64,000 nt of DNA from Acephala macrosclerotiorum (lineage: Eukaryota > Ascomycota > Leotiomycetes > Helotiales > Mollisiaceae). The stretch covers positions 124,001-188,000 of the forward strand of contig MU119256.1 of assembly GCA_014904845.1 (NCBI GenBank), given 5' to 3'. Shown piece after piece: positions 12,771-26,328 of this stretch (position 1 is the first letter of the stretch; each line of letters opens with the position of its first letter). The notes beneath the pieces are model-generated. The model was not told where the DNA came from, searched no databases, and saw nothing but the letters and a program-made list of their open reading frames with translations. Both the position numbers and the translations under genes were made by a program.

Positions 12771-13466
12771 AACTTTACCGAGCGTGGAAAAGGGGCATAG
12801 ATATTGCGTACGTATGTGAACGTTGTACTCAGAAACTCAAGTTGAATTTGGATAGTTCGTTCGGGGCTAGTAAATTGAAAACTAATTCGAGAGTGCACTT
12901 GCTTTATTTGTTATAGTTAGTGCTGGCGTTGGTGTTCCGAAGACCGTTGTTACTACATCGAAAGTTCATTTCGGGTGTCAATAGCTGGAGGTTTAGCGAT
13001 GGACGTCCTGAAACTTGAATCCAACGCACTAGAAAATAGTGTTCAAAGCCTGAAGGAAGTTCTTTTGCGACCGATGAGCCCCTGATAGCAGAACGGATAG
13101 AATCATCTGAAAATAACGAAGAGAGAACATCATCCTGCTTCTTATGCATGGTAGCGATCATGATTGCCGAAATACATAATAAATATATCTGTAGCCTCAT
13201 CAGATGAAATCAGTAAGTACCTCAGATACCTTAGCTAGAACTATTTGAGGTTGGTTGGTTGAGCTTATTTCTCTAGTCCTCTCAGCTCATTGGCTACCCC
13301 ATACGAGCTCCAATAAGATCCTTGGCTCTATTGTGCCACAAAATGTCAGCCTCACCTCTCGGATATTTCTCCTCAGCAGGGCTGCATATTTCAACTTCAC
13401 CTCATCTATTTCTCTCTCCATATCTAGAACAAGTCAGCGGCTCGTATCTTTGAACGGCTCGACAGG
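12771..13466. other. intergenic region
   Basis: A minus ORF at 12904-13200 (98 codons) starts with a hydrophobic MRLQIYLLCISAIMIA segment that could pass as a signal peptide. It has no other support and is probably chance. Confidence 0.4.
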
Positions 13467-15151
13467 ATGACTCATGATCTGAAAGCGGGAACGAAGAGAC
13501 GCAGGACAGTGATTCGAAGGAGCCGCAATGGGTGCATCACGTGCAAGTACTGAATTCACACCTCCTTCATCTTTGATATCATTCTAACTGTGTTTACAGA
13601 AAACGAAAAGTAAGATGCGATGAAACCAAACCATTCTGCATTCGCTGCGACAAATACGGCATCCGATGCGACGGCTACTCAACACCAGCACCACAGCCCG
13701 TGCCCACGGGTCCCAAGCCCCTCCTCCCCAAAGGCCACTTCAGTACAAAATCCCACTTCCTCACCTCGACCATCTTCCGCCAACTCTTCCGCAACGAACA
13801 AGAATACCGCTACTTCACCGTATTCTGCAGCTCCACCTCCCACCACCTCTCAAGCCACTTCTCCTCCTCCCTCTGGCAAAAACTAATCCTCCAAGCCAGC
13901 CAATCCGAAGCCGTCGTCCGGCACGCAGTCATCGCCCTCGGCGCTCTTATCAACAAATCCAACTCCAACTCCCCTTTCTCAGAAACAACTTTATCTCGTC
14001 GCCAATTCGCATTCCAACAATACCACCTCTCCGTATCCCTCCTCCGCGCCCAAATCTCAACATCCCATTCCCTCGTCCCCCCAACCCAACTCCGCACCAC
14101 CCTTTTAGCCTGCCTCCTGTTCGCCACCTTCGAAACATACAACGGCTACATCTCGACCGCCACCACCCAAATCTATTCCGGTGTCCGATTACTCTCAGAT
14201 TGGCAAACCAGCCAAACCCATCTAACAACAAAAGTAACCTCGATCCGCTCCCCTCGTCCTTTAGTCATCGAAGATGAACTCATCCATGCGTTTTCGGAAC
14301 TCGAGACGGAGGCTATGTGTCGACACGATGAACGCCCCGCCGAACTCCACGAAGCGCATCGGTACTACGGCCAAATGTCCATCGACACCATGCCCTCCTC
14401 TTTCTCCGACCTGAAAGAAGCGCGCGCCTACCTAGTTCTCATTTCCCAACGGGCTTTACATCTCACCGCATGGATGAAGCAAAAATCCAACGGAGCATTA
14501 GGACTCCGCAGTCCTGAGGTTTTTGAAGCGCAGGAAGCGACGCAGGAAGCGATTGAGAGGATGGGGAAGGAGTGTGATCGCTGGGAAGCGGCGTTTGAGA
14601 AAGTTTGGAGAGAGAAGAGGGAGGGGAAGGGAGCGATGGCGTTGAGGGCTCAGTATTTGATGAGTATTGGTTGGAAGAAGGCGATGGAGCCGGGGAGGGG
14701 GGCGTTTTATGGGGATAATACGGAATTGCTGAGAGAGATTGTTGATTTGTCGAGGAAGGTTTTGGCTCCAGATAAGGACGATGAGAATCCGCATTCCGGG
14801 TTCGGATTTGAAGGTGGGGTTCTCACTGGGCTGAGGACAGTAGGATTCGTATTCCGACATCGAAAACTGCGCCGAGAAGCTGTTGAACTCTTGCTTGAGA
14901 GGCCTTGGAAAGAGGGGCTTTGGGATTCGTATATGTTAGGGAAAGCGATGGAGTGGTTAGCTGATCTGGAAGATGAGGGGTTGAGTGAAGATGAGGAACA
15001 TGTCCCTGAAGAGAATGTGGTGAAAGACTTTCAGATGGAGCAAGACGAGGCGGGCAGGAGAACGATTGTTACTGCATTGCAGCCTGTGAGGGGAGTGGAT
15101 GGCGGAGTGGATTTGGTGAGTAGGGAGTTGATTATTCCTTGGCTCCCATAA
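13467..15151 (+). CDS. Zn2Cys6 transcription factor
   Basis: Two exons (13467-13546, 13600-15151) encode 543 residues. The intron interrupts the zinc cluster, as is common in this family. The N-terminal binuclear cluster has six cysteines in the spacing C-x2-C-x6-C-x6-C-x2-C-x6-C (GCITCKKRKVRC, then FCIRCDKYGIRC), preceded by a basic stretch (KRRRTVIRRSR). The middle region (FRQLFRNEQEYRYF, AVIALGALI, LLACLLFATFETYNG, ALHLTAWM) fits the fungal-specific transcription factor domain of the DUF3468/PF11951 type. It would bind DNA in the nucleus. The target is unknown, and nearby genes do not form an obvious biosynthetic cluster. Confidence 0.88.
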
Positions 15152-16048
15152 TTGGAAATCGGGGACAGTTGTGGCCTAATGATCCGTTCACGAATATAAT
15201 GATTCGAATTTTTGAGTATAGAAGCAAACATTTTCATCTTCCAAAGTTCCGAGGGTCATGTAAGGTGTCGAAGGCGAGCGGTGCAGTGCGGAGATTGGAG
15301 GCTAAAAAGCGGAATGTATCAACCAGCACTATTGGCTGCTTACCGAAGGAGTGTTCGAAATTCGCATTCCGCCCTACGTGGAGGAAATGTATGAACGACT
15401 GATTGGTTGAAAAATCGAGTTGAGAGTTTGGATGATTGAGAGCTCGAGTGCATCTCGGCCATGGTTGCAATATTCGAGAGTTTCTGGGATGTGACAGCTA
15501 TAGCGGCTCTCTGAAGGAAGCTCTAACTTGGCGAGTACCAAAGCAAGTTACAGGAGGTATGTCGACTGAGGCGCAACTTGAGTCGGAGATGCAAGTCTAT
15601 GAAAGAATCTAAGAGAACTGATAGCTAGCGATCACATTCACAAGCTTAGAGAAGTTCGAATCTAGACGCAAGCAATTAATTCATTAACGCAAAATACAGC
15701 CCTTTGAAAACTCCTTTGTCAAACGAAATCTTTGACCAGCAAAAGCAAACGCCCCGTTTTTTGTGACACCTGTAATCCACCCCCAATACCAGCCGGTTTC
15801 TAATCAAGAACAGTGGCAAGCAAGTAAGCCACCAGTTCTGAAATCCCAGAGCTCAATTCCGAGATCAGGTGCGGGGCAGAAGTAAGTGAAGGTGTAATGT
15901 ACAGAATTGAAAGGCTTAAGCTGAATCTCGGCAGATCAGTAACGCCTCAAGTCATCAATGTAAAGTAGAATTCCTCGGAAAAGGCCCACGAGACACAAAG
16001 ACAAAACGAAAGCGAAAGCAACGACCAAAGCGAGCAGATCGAAACCAC
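15152..16048. other. convergent intergenic region
   Basis: Only short shadow ORFs are present between the 3' ends of the transcription factor and dynamin-like genes. No RNA gene or repeat was identified. Confidence 0.5.
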
Positions 16049-19000
16049 CTAAACTACGCCGCCCTCTGGAAGATCATCCGAATACATATTCGAAGGTGTC
16101 TCAACAGCAATCGTATCCTCACTTCCCTCACCTTCACCGTCGCGCATCTCGGTATCAGAAGTTCGACGCGAGGCAAGTAGAGAGTTAGACTCCTCCTCAT
16201 CAACATCTTCAAGGTTTGAAACAGGCTCGTCAACCTGATCGCCCTCGAGCTGAGCAACGAGCTTAGCGAGACGTGCTGAGAAGCCAGTCAATTTGTCTTT
16301 CTCAAGGCGGAGGGCGCGACGGCGCTTGCCGATTGTGTCATCTTCTTCCATGAGGCGACGACACACGTCTTCACCTGTAGTTCAACTGTTAGTATTTGAA
16401 AGTCAAGATGGAATGGAGGGGGTAGGCGACTTACCATCACGAGTGTGATCGATACCAAGCTCCTTCTCTAGGTGGAATCGAATATTCTGTCGAATATTGC
16501 GGAAGAACAGACCGTGAATAGAGAGACAGACACTATCGACAAAGCGATTCGCAGCAGTGACATAGTATCCTCGAACGTACGCCGCAACACGGAGCTCAAG
16601 ATCAAGGGGATCAACACCAAGGTCAATCTCGGCGTTCTTCACAACTTCGCTGATTCGCTTGGCATCAACCTTTCTCTTGTCATTCTGTGTTGCTTCGGGT
16701 TGGTATTTCCATTTCTTTGGCTCGATTGAGGCTTGTTTCTTGATCCATTCTCGAGCTCGGACCTTGCGTCGAGCCAACATAAGACCGTCGAGCTCCTTCT
16801 CCTTATGCTTGTCGATGGCATCACGGTTAACTGTGAAGGACTTGTAGAACTCTAACTCATAGAGCTCTGCAAGCTTGGCTCGCTGCTCCTTTGCATAACC
16901 AGCAATGAATTCGTTGAGAGGTCGCTGCGCAGCGCGGAAGAGCTCTGTCTGCTTGTAAACACCAAGGTGTTCGTTCAAGATCTCACCGAGCTGACGGCGC
17001 ACAATCTCAATTGTCCTATTGAAGAAGGCGTCAAGTGGTTGCTTCCAAACACGGATGGCGAGGGTGCAGAGGTAGTTGTAGGTCTTCGGACTGACAAGAC
17101 CTGGGAGTCCTGGACGAACATACTTCTTGATGTAGGTCTGAATGCCAGAAAGACTGATAAATCCTCGTCCAAGGTCGGCAAAATCTTCGAAAACGGTGCC
17201 AGTGAAAGCATTAGGTTTGCGGCAAGGCGTCATTCTAGACATGGATGAAGAAGCGATAGATGGTGGACCCATGTCGTAACCTTCACGCTTCACAGGTGGT
17301 CTTGTGGGAGTCTCTGGATCTGGCGTAGGGTGGACTCGTTGTCTCTTGGCCGGTCCTGGTGTCCCGTAGGGATACATGCGCTTACCTGCTTCATTGAATG
17401 CGACAATCGACTCGTTGTCTTCGTCATCGCTATCGATGTTGATAACTTCGGGGACGAGACGATCGGATGGGTGATTGACGATAATCATGGGCTTGATTTC
17501 ATGAATCAAGCTCATGAAGTGATCCGCGAGCGTAGTCCACTGATTTGTGAAGCCCTCGGTGGATTCGCCTTCCATAAGGCTGCAGACATCACCACTGAAC
17601 TCTGCGAGGATCTTCATGATGATATTTTTGATATCCGAGTCGGGAAGGTCGGGGCAGTCACCAAGCTTTCTGTCCACTTCTTCGGTTCGGTAAGCAATCT
17701 TCTGAGTGATACTGGGAATGCTAGTGAAGGTTAGCAAATGTGGAAGCTGAATCTGCTAAGCCTACCTGTCTTTGATCTGCTTGGCAAGTTCAAGTGACAA
17801 GAACTTCTGGATAGCTGTAGTACCACAACGGGGCAAAAACTCCTTCCACTCGCCCTTCCACAAGCCCTCAGAATGAAAGAACTGCATTTCTTGACGACGA
17901 GCTTCAGCATGGTAGTTGTCATTTGCTGGGATCGACGAATTTTCGCCTGGTTGTCTCGTGACGAAATATCCGTGCTTTACGACGTGAGCGTTACCTTGGA
18001 GAATATTTTCGTACTCGACGTGGCGAGAATAGACGTGGTCGGGATTGGTGAGAACGCCAACGGTGCGGTCAGTTGCACGACAATCCTGGATGACTTTGCC
18101 AGTGCTACTGTTCGAAGGATCTGTCTTCATCGCCAAAGTCCAAATGATCAAGGCATTGGGTCGCTGGATATACTTGATAGCCAAGTTCTCGATGACTCTG
18201 GAAAGGTATTGATCTCGTGGATCAGGTGCAACACGGAAGATACCAGGTAGATCATAGAAGGACAATGCAGGTAGGCCTGGGGCTGAGATCTCAATGGCGA
18301 TGAGGTTAGGAGAGAATTTGGCTTCAGTGTTTTCTCGCTCGCGCTGAAAATTGCCCAAGGCGCGTTGACCAATTCCGGGAATGAACAATTGATAGTCCAC
18401 ATCGTGGTTGAGAAGAGCAATCTGAGCCCACTTGATGGCCTCTTCAAGTTGATCCTTATGTGTAAGAGTCGCGAACTCCTTGACTTCGAGAGTTTGTTCG
18501 ACCCACGGTGGGAAAGGATTCTTTCTCGTGACGCTCCTGGAATCAATGATACGACCATTGGGGTTTTCGTAGCGATAATATTGCTGGAGAGAAACCTTGC
18601 AGGTCCATCCTTCCTCTGCCGGTGATGTCTTGATGTTTGCTGGACATTTGGTGCAAATGCCTTGGTCTCGGGGTAGTTGGACTTCCGTAAGGGCGCTCAT
18701 CAAAGATGACTTTCCAGCACTTTGGTCGCCGACAAGGACAAGCTCAGGGAGCTCAACGACGTGGTCGAGTCCGAAGTTGCGAAGATCACTGATGGCGTCG
18801 ACAAGGACTTTAACATGTCTGCCAACGAACTCCATTCCTTGTGATGGGGGTGGGGTATTCATCACTGCTCGATGTGATGGTTGGGAAAGTGTTGGAGGAC
18901 GAGATGGGGGAAGGCGGGGTTGAGGGTGGTATTGCGGAGGCCGAGATGGTACTGCATGAAATCAGACAAGGCAGATTCACTTCACTTGGATAGACATACC

Positions 19001-19273
19001 TGAAGGTGAACGAAACTGCCGATCTGCTACACTCGGGTATCGTTCGTCTGCGGGCAGGCCGTGATGTGATTGAAAGCTGAGAGGCGCTGGAGGTTCTTCT
19101 TCGCACTCGTCAGAGAATGACAGATCAATCGATTCTATTTCTCTCTTGGGTGAAACGCTGTGCTTGGGTGTTGGGGTGCCACCAGTTGTGGTGTAGATCG
19201 ATGTGCCAGGTGTGGCAAGTCCACCATAAGCAGTAGTTGACTCACGTTTCAACAGTCTTCTACCAGGAGCCAT
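16049..19273 (-). CDS. dynamin-family large GTPase
   Basis: Four exons (19273-19000, 18951-17766, 17720-16435, 16374-16049) encode 1023 residues. After a disordered N-terminal stretch of roughly 145 residues the dynamin GTPase domain begins: G1 GDQSAGKSSL, G3 DLPG, and TNPD at the G4 position where dynamins usually have TKxD. The RPNALIIWTLAMKTDPSNS segment between G3 and G4 is typical of fungal Mx/dynamin-like proteins. A helical stalk-like region follows, with another disordered insert (around VINIDSDDEDNES) and a Glu/Asp-rich C-terminus. Such proteins remodel membranes by GTP-driven self-assembly. The exact organelle cannot be read from sequence. It is divergent from the GMPPA-like gene across 1.7 kb. 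Confidence 0.85.
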
Positions 19274-20955
19274 GTTGAAGTATATGTATTCGCAAGATCA
19301 AAGGTAGTTGAGGCTGTGACCGAGGAAACAATTAGCAAGTCCGAGAAGGGTTGAGAGTGTAGATCGTGAATGGCAGGGATGAAGATGGAAGGTGGTGGCG
19401 GCCAGATGTAGCGAGAAGCAAGAGGCTCGATCTGAGATATGAATGAGGTGCACAACGAACCTTGGATGAAAGAGCGATCTTCGCACATGCGGTGAAGAAT
19501 GATCGAGGTTCTTCTGCAAGAATTGATCGTGAAGGTAAGCACAAGATTCAATGGAAGTGAAAGGACAGCGATGAAAGATCGAAGGGGCGAGATGGAGCTT
19601 TAATCGTTGGAGGTTGTCGAGGACGAGGCTGGGACTCGACTGTAGGTGAGAGGAGAGAGAACGAGCGAGCTGTGTGCAAGCTGCCGACCGGAAAGGCGAG
19701 AGAATATTGGGTGAATCTGACTGGTGAGAGTGAAGTCGAGCGGCACGCAGAAGCCTTCGGCAGAGAGTGTCTGAATTGAGATGTGACGGAGAAGCAAACT
19801 CAGGCGAGGGTGAGGATCTGAAGGGAAAAGCACCAGGCGTTGGGACCTTGCAAAACCAGCAACAATTCAGCAGCAAGAATGACGAGGTTTGACGAAAAGT
19901 GCTTTCTCTCTCAGGCTTGACTCCTTGACTTTATAAATGCCCAGAGAGTCACGAAAACTACAGCTACAACGAATCACCACGTCCAATTCCAACTCTCAAT
20001 CTCAATTCCATTTCCATTTCCTCGGTCTCGCGCGTCAGAAACGATCACTCGTAGCAAACGCGTAAAGTGCATGCATAGCGCATGAGGCTTCGAAGCGGTG
20101 CAGCCAATTGGAAATCTATGAAGTCCTCAGCTGAGGTCATAGCCCGAAGATGTGAAAATGGGGAGGCGGGGTTCCGTTAACCTCGAGATGAGGCTCTCCG
20201 GAAAATCAACATTCGAGATATAAATTGGCGGGGAACACCCGCAAAGAATTATCAGAAATGTTATCGAAGCAGAGGGGCCAACCGTGCAATAAACCGCGCA
20301 CTCGGGAGTGGGGGGTGCTGCAAGAGAGGGGCGGTGTGTTTGGGGCGGCACACCCTGGCCAAAAAGCAAGGAGCGGCCTTCACAGTCCTTCACATCGACC
20401 ACATACAAATCTGTATGTGAAGCCTGTGAACCATCGTGAATGCCCTCTCCACGACCGTCTCTCGACAGAATGGGCACTTTTAGTGCATGCTTGGATCCCA
20501 GCAAGCTCAAAAATCAATTGCCACACCCAAACAAAATGGAAATAATCAGCGCATCGAGCGGCACATCAATCCAGATCTCTGTGAAATGCTTTAACTTATT
20601 GATCGCGACCGCGATGCGACGCGTGCATTGCGAGAATGGCCTTTCGAAAGCTGAGGAACGTTGCGCGAACAATGCACGATAGCAAACCAACTGATGGATA
20701 CCACTTCTATGGGTTTTGCTGCGACGCATCTGGCTTTATGATGGAGAGAAAGAAACGAAACCCACGATGGCACGGTTCCATTTGAATAGGGGAGAGCGAA
20801 TGCCAAGAATAGCTGCTCCGGAAGAATGGTCGGACCGAGAGCCCTGGTCAGGAGAAGCTAGACGGAACGTGCCGCATCCAAAAAGTTTACGAGGTCAAAC
20901 TGTCATTTTCCAATACAGGACACTTGCGACAAAGATTCCGAAAGAGCTTTCCAAG
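19274..20955. other. divergent intergenic region, 1.7 kb
   Basis: The stretch next to the GTPase start is purine-rich on the plus strand (CT-rich on the minus strand) and is probably its long 5' leader. It creates spurious minus ORFs. ORFs elsewhere lack family features. Confidence 0.5.
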
Positions 20956-22429
20956 ATGTCTTTGCAGATCCCTCATAGAGAAAAGGCTGGTGGACGAGGC
21001 GCTGCCACAAAGGCTGTTATTCTGGTGTGTTGAACAGCAATGCTTTCAAAAACGGTGCTAACTGGGATATAGGTTGGCGGCCCCTCCAGAGGAACACGAT
21101 TCAGACCATTATCTTTGGACCTGCCAAAGGTATAAGCTCTCCGCACATCTTCTCCAAGGAAATACCTTCTAATTTCCTACTTTCAGCCCCTCTTTGAAGT
21201 TGCTGGACATCCCATTGTTTGGCACTGCCTCACCGCCATCGCAAAGGTTCCCCACATCCAAGAAGTATGCATGATTGGATACTACGACGAATCTGTCTTC
21301 CGCGACTTCATCAAAGATGCCTCGAAGGAATTCCCACAAATCAAGATCGTATACCTTCGAGAATACCAAGCGCTGGGAACTGCTGGAGGACTGTACCACT
21401 TCCGCGATGCTATCCTCAAGGGCAAGCCTGAGCGCTTCTTCGTCCTCAACGCAGATGTCTGCTGCTCCTTCCCATTGAACGACATGCTCAAACTGTTCGA
21501 AGACAAAGATGCTGAAGCGGTTATTCTTGGTACGAGAGTCAGTGAGGATGCTGCCAGCAACTTCGGTTGCATTGTCTCAGACAATCATACACGCCGAGTT
21601 CTACACTACGTCGAGAAACCCGAATCACATATCTCCAACCTCATCAACTGCGGTGTCTACCTCTTCGCTACCGAATGCATCTTTCCCTCCATCCGCAGCG
21701 CAATCAAGAAGCGAACCGAACGCCCTCGTCTCGTCTCCTACCCCTCATCCGAAAATCTCGAATCCTCCTTCTTCCAAGATGACGATGAGGAAACAAAGAA
21801 CGAGGTTCTGCGACTGGAGCAGGATATCCTGAGTGACTTGGCAGACAGCAAGCAATTCTTCGTCCACGAGACCAAGGACTTCTGGAGACAGATCAAGACT
21901 GCAGGCTCAGCCGTCCCAGCCAATGCTCTGTACCTGCAAAAGGCACTCCAGACCGGCTCGAAAGAGTTAGCTAAGCCATCTGCCAACATCCTTCAACCAG
22001 TCTTCATCCACCCTACTGCAACAGTCGACCCAACCGCCAAGCTTGGACCCAACGTCTCAATTGGTCCCCGAGCTCACATTGGTGCTGGTGTTCGAATCAA
22101 GGAGTCGATTGTCCTGGAAGATGTTGAGATCAAACATGATGCATGCATTCTGTACTCGATCATTGGCTGGAATAGCAGAGTTGGTGCTTGGGCTCGTGTT
22201 GAAGGTACACCTACACCTGTCAACAGCCACACCACATCTATTATCAAGAACGGTGTCAAGGTTCAGAGCATCACTATCCTTGGTAAGGAGTGTGGTGTTG
22301 GTGATGAGGTTCGGGTGCAGAATTGCATCTGTTTGCCATTCAAGGAGTTGAAGCGGGTAAGCTCCCTCAATCCAGACTAAAAAACATTGCTAATAAACAC
22401 AGGATGTAACGAACGAGGTCATCATGTGA
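20956..22429 (+). CDS. GMPPA: mannose-1-phosphate guanylyltransferase, GMPPA-type subunit
   Basis: Four exons (20956-21024, 21073-21129, 21187-22356, 22403-22429) give 440 residues. The N-terminal nucleotidyltransferase domain has the alpha-subunit signature VGGPSRGTRFRPLS rather than the GGYGTRLRPL of catalytic GMPPB/Psa1, followed by DLPKPLFEVAGHPI, ALGTAGGLYHFRDA and FFVLNADVCCSFP. A C-terminal left-handed beta-helix is shown by hexapeptide repeats (HPTATVDPTAKLGPNVSIGP, then GVRIKESIVLEDVEIK). An insert rich in Asp/Glu (FFQDDDEET) separates the two. In animals GMPPA is a regulatory partner of GMPPB in GDP-mannose synthesis for glycosylation; a similar cytosolic role here is inferred. The last exon encodes only DVTNEVIM. 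Confidence 0.9.
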
Positions 22430-23121
22430 ATAATTCAAGCATATCAATTCCGACTAATTGGGGGCATCAACATGGATTTACTCCTGACATTTCTACTTCC
22501 GTGCAATCGATTTGCAAAGTTTTCGAGATAGACAAATTCCCATCATACCGCATTTCAAATCCACTATACTTTCCGAACTCTTTCCAAATCTTCTCCGAAA
22601 TTACAAAACCACGTCAGAAGAACCACTTTTCCTTTTCTCAATTCTCATTACATACTTCGTATCCAGAGCCTCCAGCCCCTGACTAAATTGGGAGCCGCAA
22701 TCGGCGATATCGGTTCGGTGTTTAGATAGCACTCACTATCCTTATCATCTTCCTACCCCTCTGTGGGGTAAAATCATCCCAGCCATCCTGCAGATTAGAA
22801 ATCAAACCAACCAGGTACGAAAAAACCTTGATAGTTCGAGGGATCCGATTGAACCGTATTTCCTCTACCGACATATCGTCCCTCTGTTTCATGGCCCCTG
22901 CATTGTCTCAAGTGTTGCCTGTTGCCTGTTGATGTGGATGTGGGATGCCGTTGCCGTTCTCGCCCCGTTGGCTAATTTCCATTGGACCACTTGTGATGTC
23001 ATGCTAGGTCAAGTATTTATAAGTTCTGGGACATCGAGAAATTTCTCTTCTCTCTCCTATAGATACTCTCCTTGGTCAACTCAATCGTTTTCAAAACCTT
23101 TCAATTGATAGAACAGCAAAA
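22430..23121. other. intergenic region upstream of the OYE gene
   Basis: No coding potential was recognised. The 3' part contains a TATA-like element and a pyrimidine-rich leader before the ATG at 23122. Confidence 0.5.
23018..23023 (+). promoter_or_regulatory. TATA-like box of the OYE-type gene
   Basis: TATAAG, within TATTTATAAG, lies about 100 bases upstream of the start codon, followed by a CT-rich stretch typical of fungal transcription start regions. Confidence 0.4.
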
Positions 23122-24630
<1,509 letters not shown>

Positions 24631-25289
24631 ATGGGTAGAGGCATCGAGGAATAGAGCTAGATCGGTTAGAAAATAGACGTTCTCATAAAAAATGCTTCAT
24701 TATTTTAGTCCAAGTTGTTGGTAAACACATGCCATGAATTTTGGACGCAGCACGCTCTAGACTCAGCCCATACTCAATGTCTACGTGGAAGGGAAGGCCT
24801 TCACGTGCTTTATTGTAACAGCTATATTCCCTCGAGATCGTCGAGTCTTAACTCTTCTGTCTTCTTTTGGTTGAAACGTTGAGAAATGGGCCGTGGGAAA
24901 CGTGAAAGAATAATAAAATGCCCATGGGCTGCTAGTCTCACGTGGGAAGCTAGAGCAAGACGAGAGGGAAGTCTTGGCACTAGCAAACCTACCTCTCGTT
25001 TCAACTTCTCCTTTGTCTTCTCTTCTCCCATTTCTGGCTCACAGCTCTATCTCCCCTCGGATCCATTTCAGCAAATCTAGGCTTTTAGGACCAACTTCCT
25101 TTGCCCGACCCAAGCTTGAAAAGCGGGGTGCCGTCATTCGAAATAACCGAGAACCCCTATTCTGTCCCATGTTCTCATCACGTTAGCGAACTCGAGCTTG
25201 CAGAAGAACAATAGAAAGCCCCTATTTTCTGCCTCACCTAAGTCTAGATAATTCTTTAGAAGCACGGAGCTCAAAAGACGGGGATTACC
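24631..25289. other. intergenic region
   Basis: Only short ORFs lie between the OYE gene and the subtilase relic. No repeats or RNA genes were recognised. Confidence 0.5.
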
Positions 25290-26211
25290 ATGTCTAGTGT
25301 TGATCAAGTCCATGCTTCAGGAATTAAGGGCAAAGGAATCAAGATCGCTGTCATCAATACTGGAGTTGACTTCAGACACCCATCACTTGGTGAGTGTTTC
25401 AGGCGAAGGTTGCAAGGTTTCCTTTGGTTATTATTTCGTGGATGGTGACTACCTTACTACGGCTGTGGAAAGTCCGATTCTGTTGACAACTTGAATTGAA
25501 GTTGGGCATGGTACTCATGTGATAGGTAAGTTCACTCTCGCGGCGGTGTTTGGCAGAGCTAATCTTTGGGAGGCATCATCGGTATGGAGGATCAGCCAGG
25601 CACAGGTTTCGGCCTTCTTGGAGTTGCACCTGAAGCAACATTGGGTAAGTCATATCTTCCTCCCTTCAGTGTCCCAAGCCATCATGAACGTTCAAGATCT
25701 TCAACTCACATCTGCTAGGAATGTATCGTATTTTTGGTCGCGCTAGAAGTGCATCCTTGGATGTGGTCACCAATGCTCTCATGAAGGCGGGCGTCCTCTG
25801 GGGAACAACCCAACCAACAGACTACGTCCGCTTCGACCTCGTCCCAGCAAACACCTCCTTCGTCCCCGACCTCTACGGCTACAACACATCCCGCATCGCC
25901 GTCCCTCCTCCGACCTCATATACCCCATCAGTAATGTAACATTCACCACCATCCTCGGACTCGAAAACGTCTGCGCTACACTCGCCGAATACGAACGTCC
26001 CTTCGAGGTCTTGTCGGCTGAAGGTTTCCGGTGGGAAAGTGATCCAAGTTTCCCAAATGCAGATTATAGGATCGTGATGAGGGTTCTCAGGAGTGGGAAG
26101 GTGTATGGTGATCCGGAGAGCCGGGAGAGTTGGTTGAGTGTTGTTGTTACGATTGACACGAATGTGGAGTATCATTATACGCCGCCGGGGACAGGACTGG
26201 GTAATTTCTGA
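25290..26211 (+). pseudogene. decayed S8 subtilisin-like protease
   Basis: Family blocks appear in order but are broken. From the ATG at 25290 comes GIKGKGIKIAVINTGVDF, where the catalytic Asp of the usual DTG triplet is Asn. After a frameshift comes VSFGYYFVDGDY, then an in-frame TGA, then GHGTHVIG with the catalytic His. Two further segments (FGLLGVAPEATLG, then MYRIFGRARS) need intron-like or frame jumps. The centre of the enzyme, including the oxyanion Asn and catalytic Ser, is missing, so the sequence passes directly to C-terminal material (DLVPANTSFVPDLYGYNTS). A one-base frameshift near 25930 precedes VTFTTILGLENV. It cannot make an active protease. Confidence 0.8.
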
Positions 26212-26328
26212 GGACGCGGAGAAGGGAGAAAGTGGCATGAGGACGTAATTCAACATTATGTCTATTTACAGGCTCTTATGGATAGGGCTACAAAACGGGT
26301 TCGTGATTTAAGAAAGCTTAATCAGAAT

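Noticed and set aside
12904..13200. 98-codon minus ORF with signal-like N-terminus
   Set aside because: There is no second line of evidence and the remainder is not like a mature secreted protein.
13666..14277. 203-codon plus ORF, very Pro/Arg rich
   Set aside because: It is the alternative frame of the Zn2Cys6 factor coding exon.
19298..19876. 192-codon minus ORF next to the dynamin-like gene
   Set aside because: It lies in a CT-rich leader region, is Ser/Leu/Pro-rich and has no domain; an artefact of base composition.
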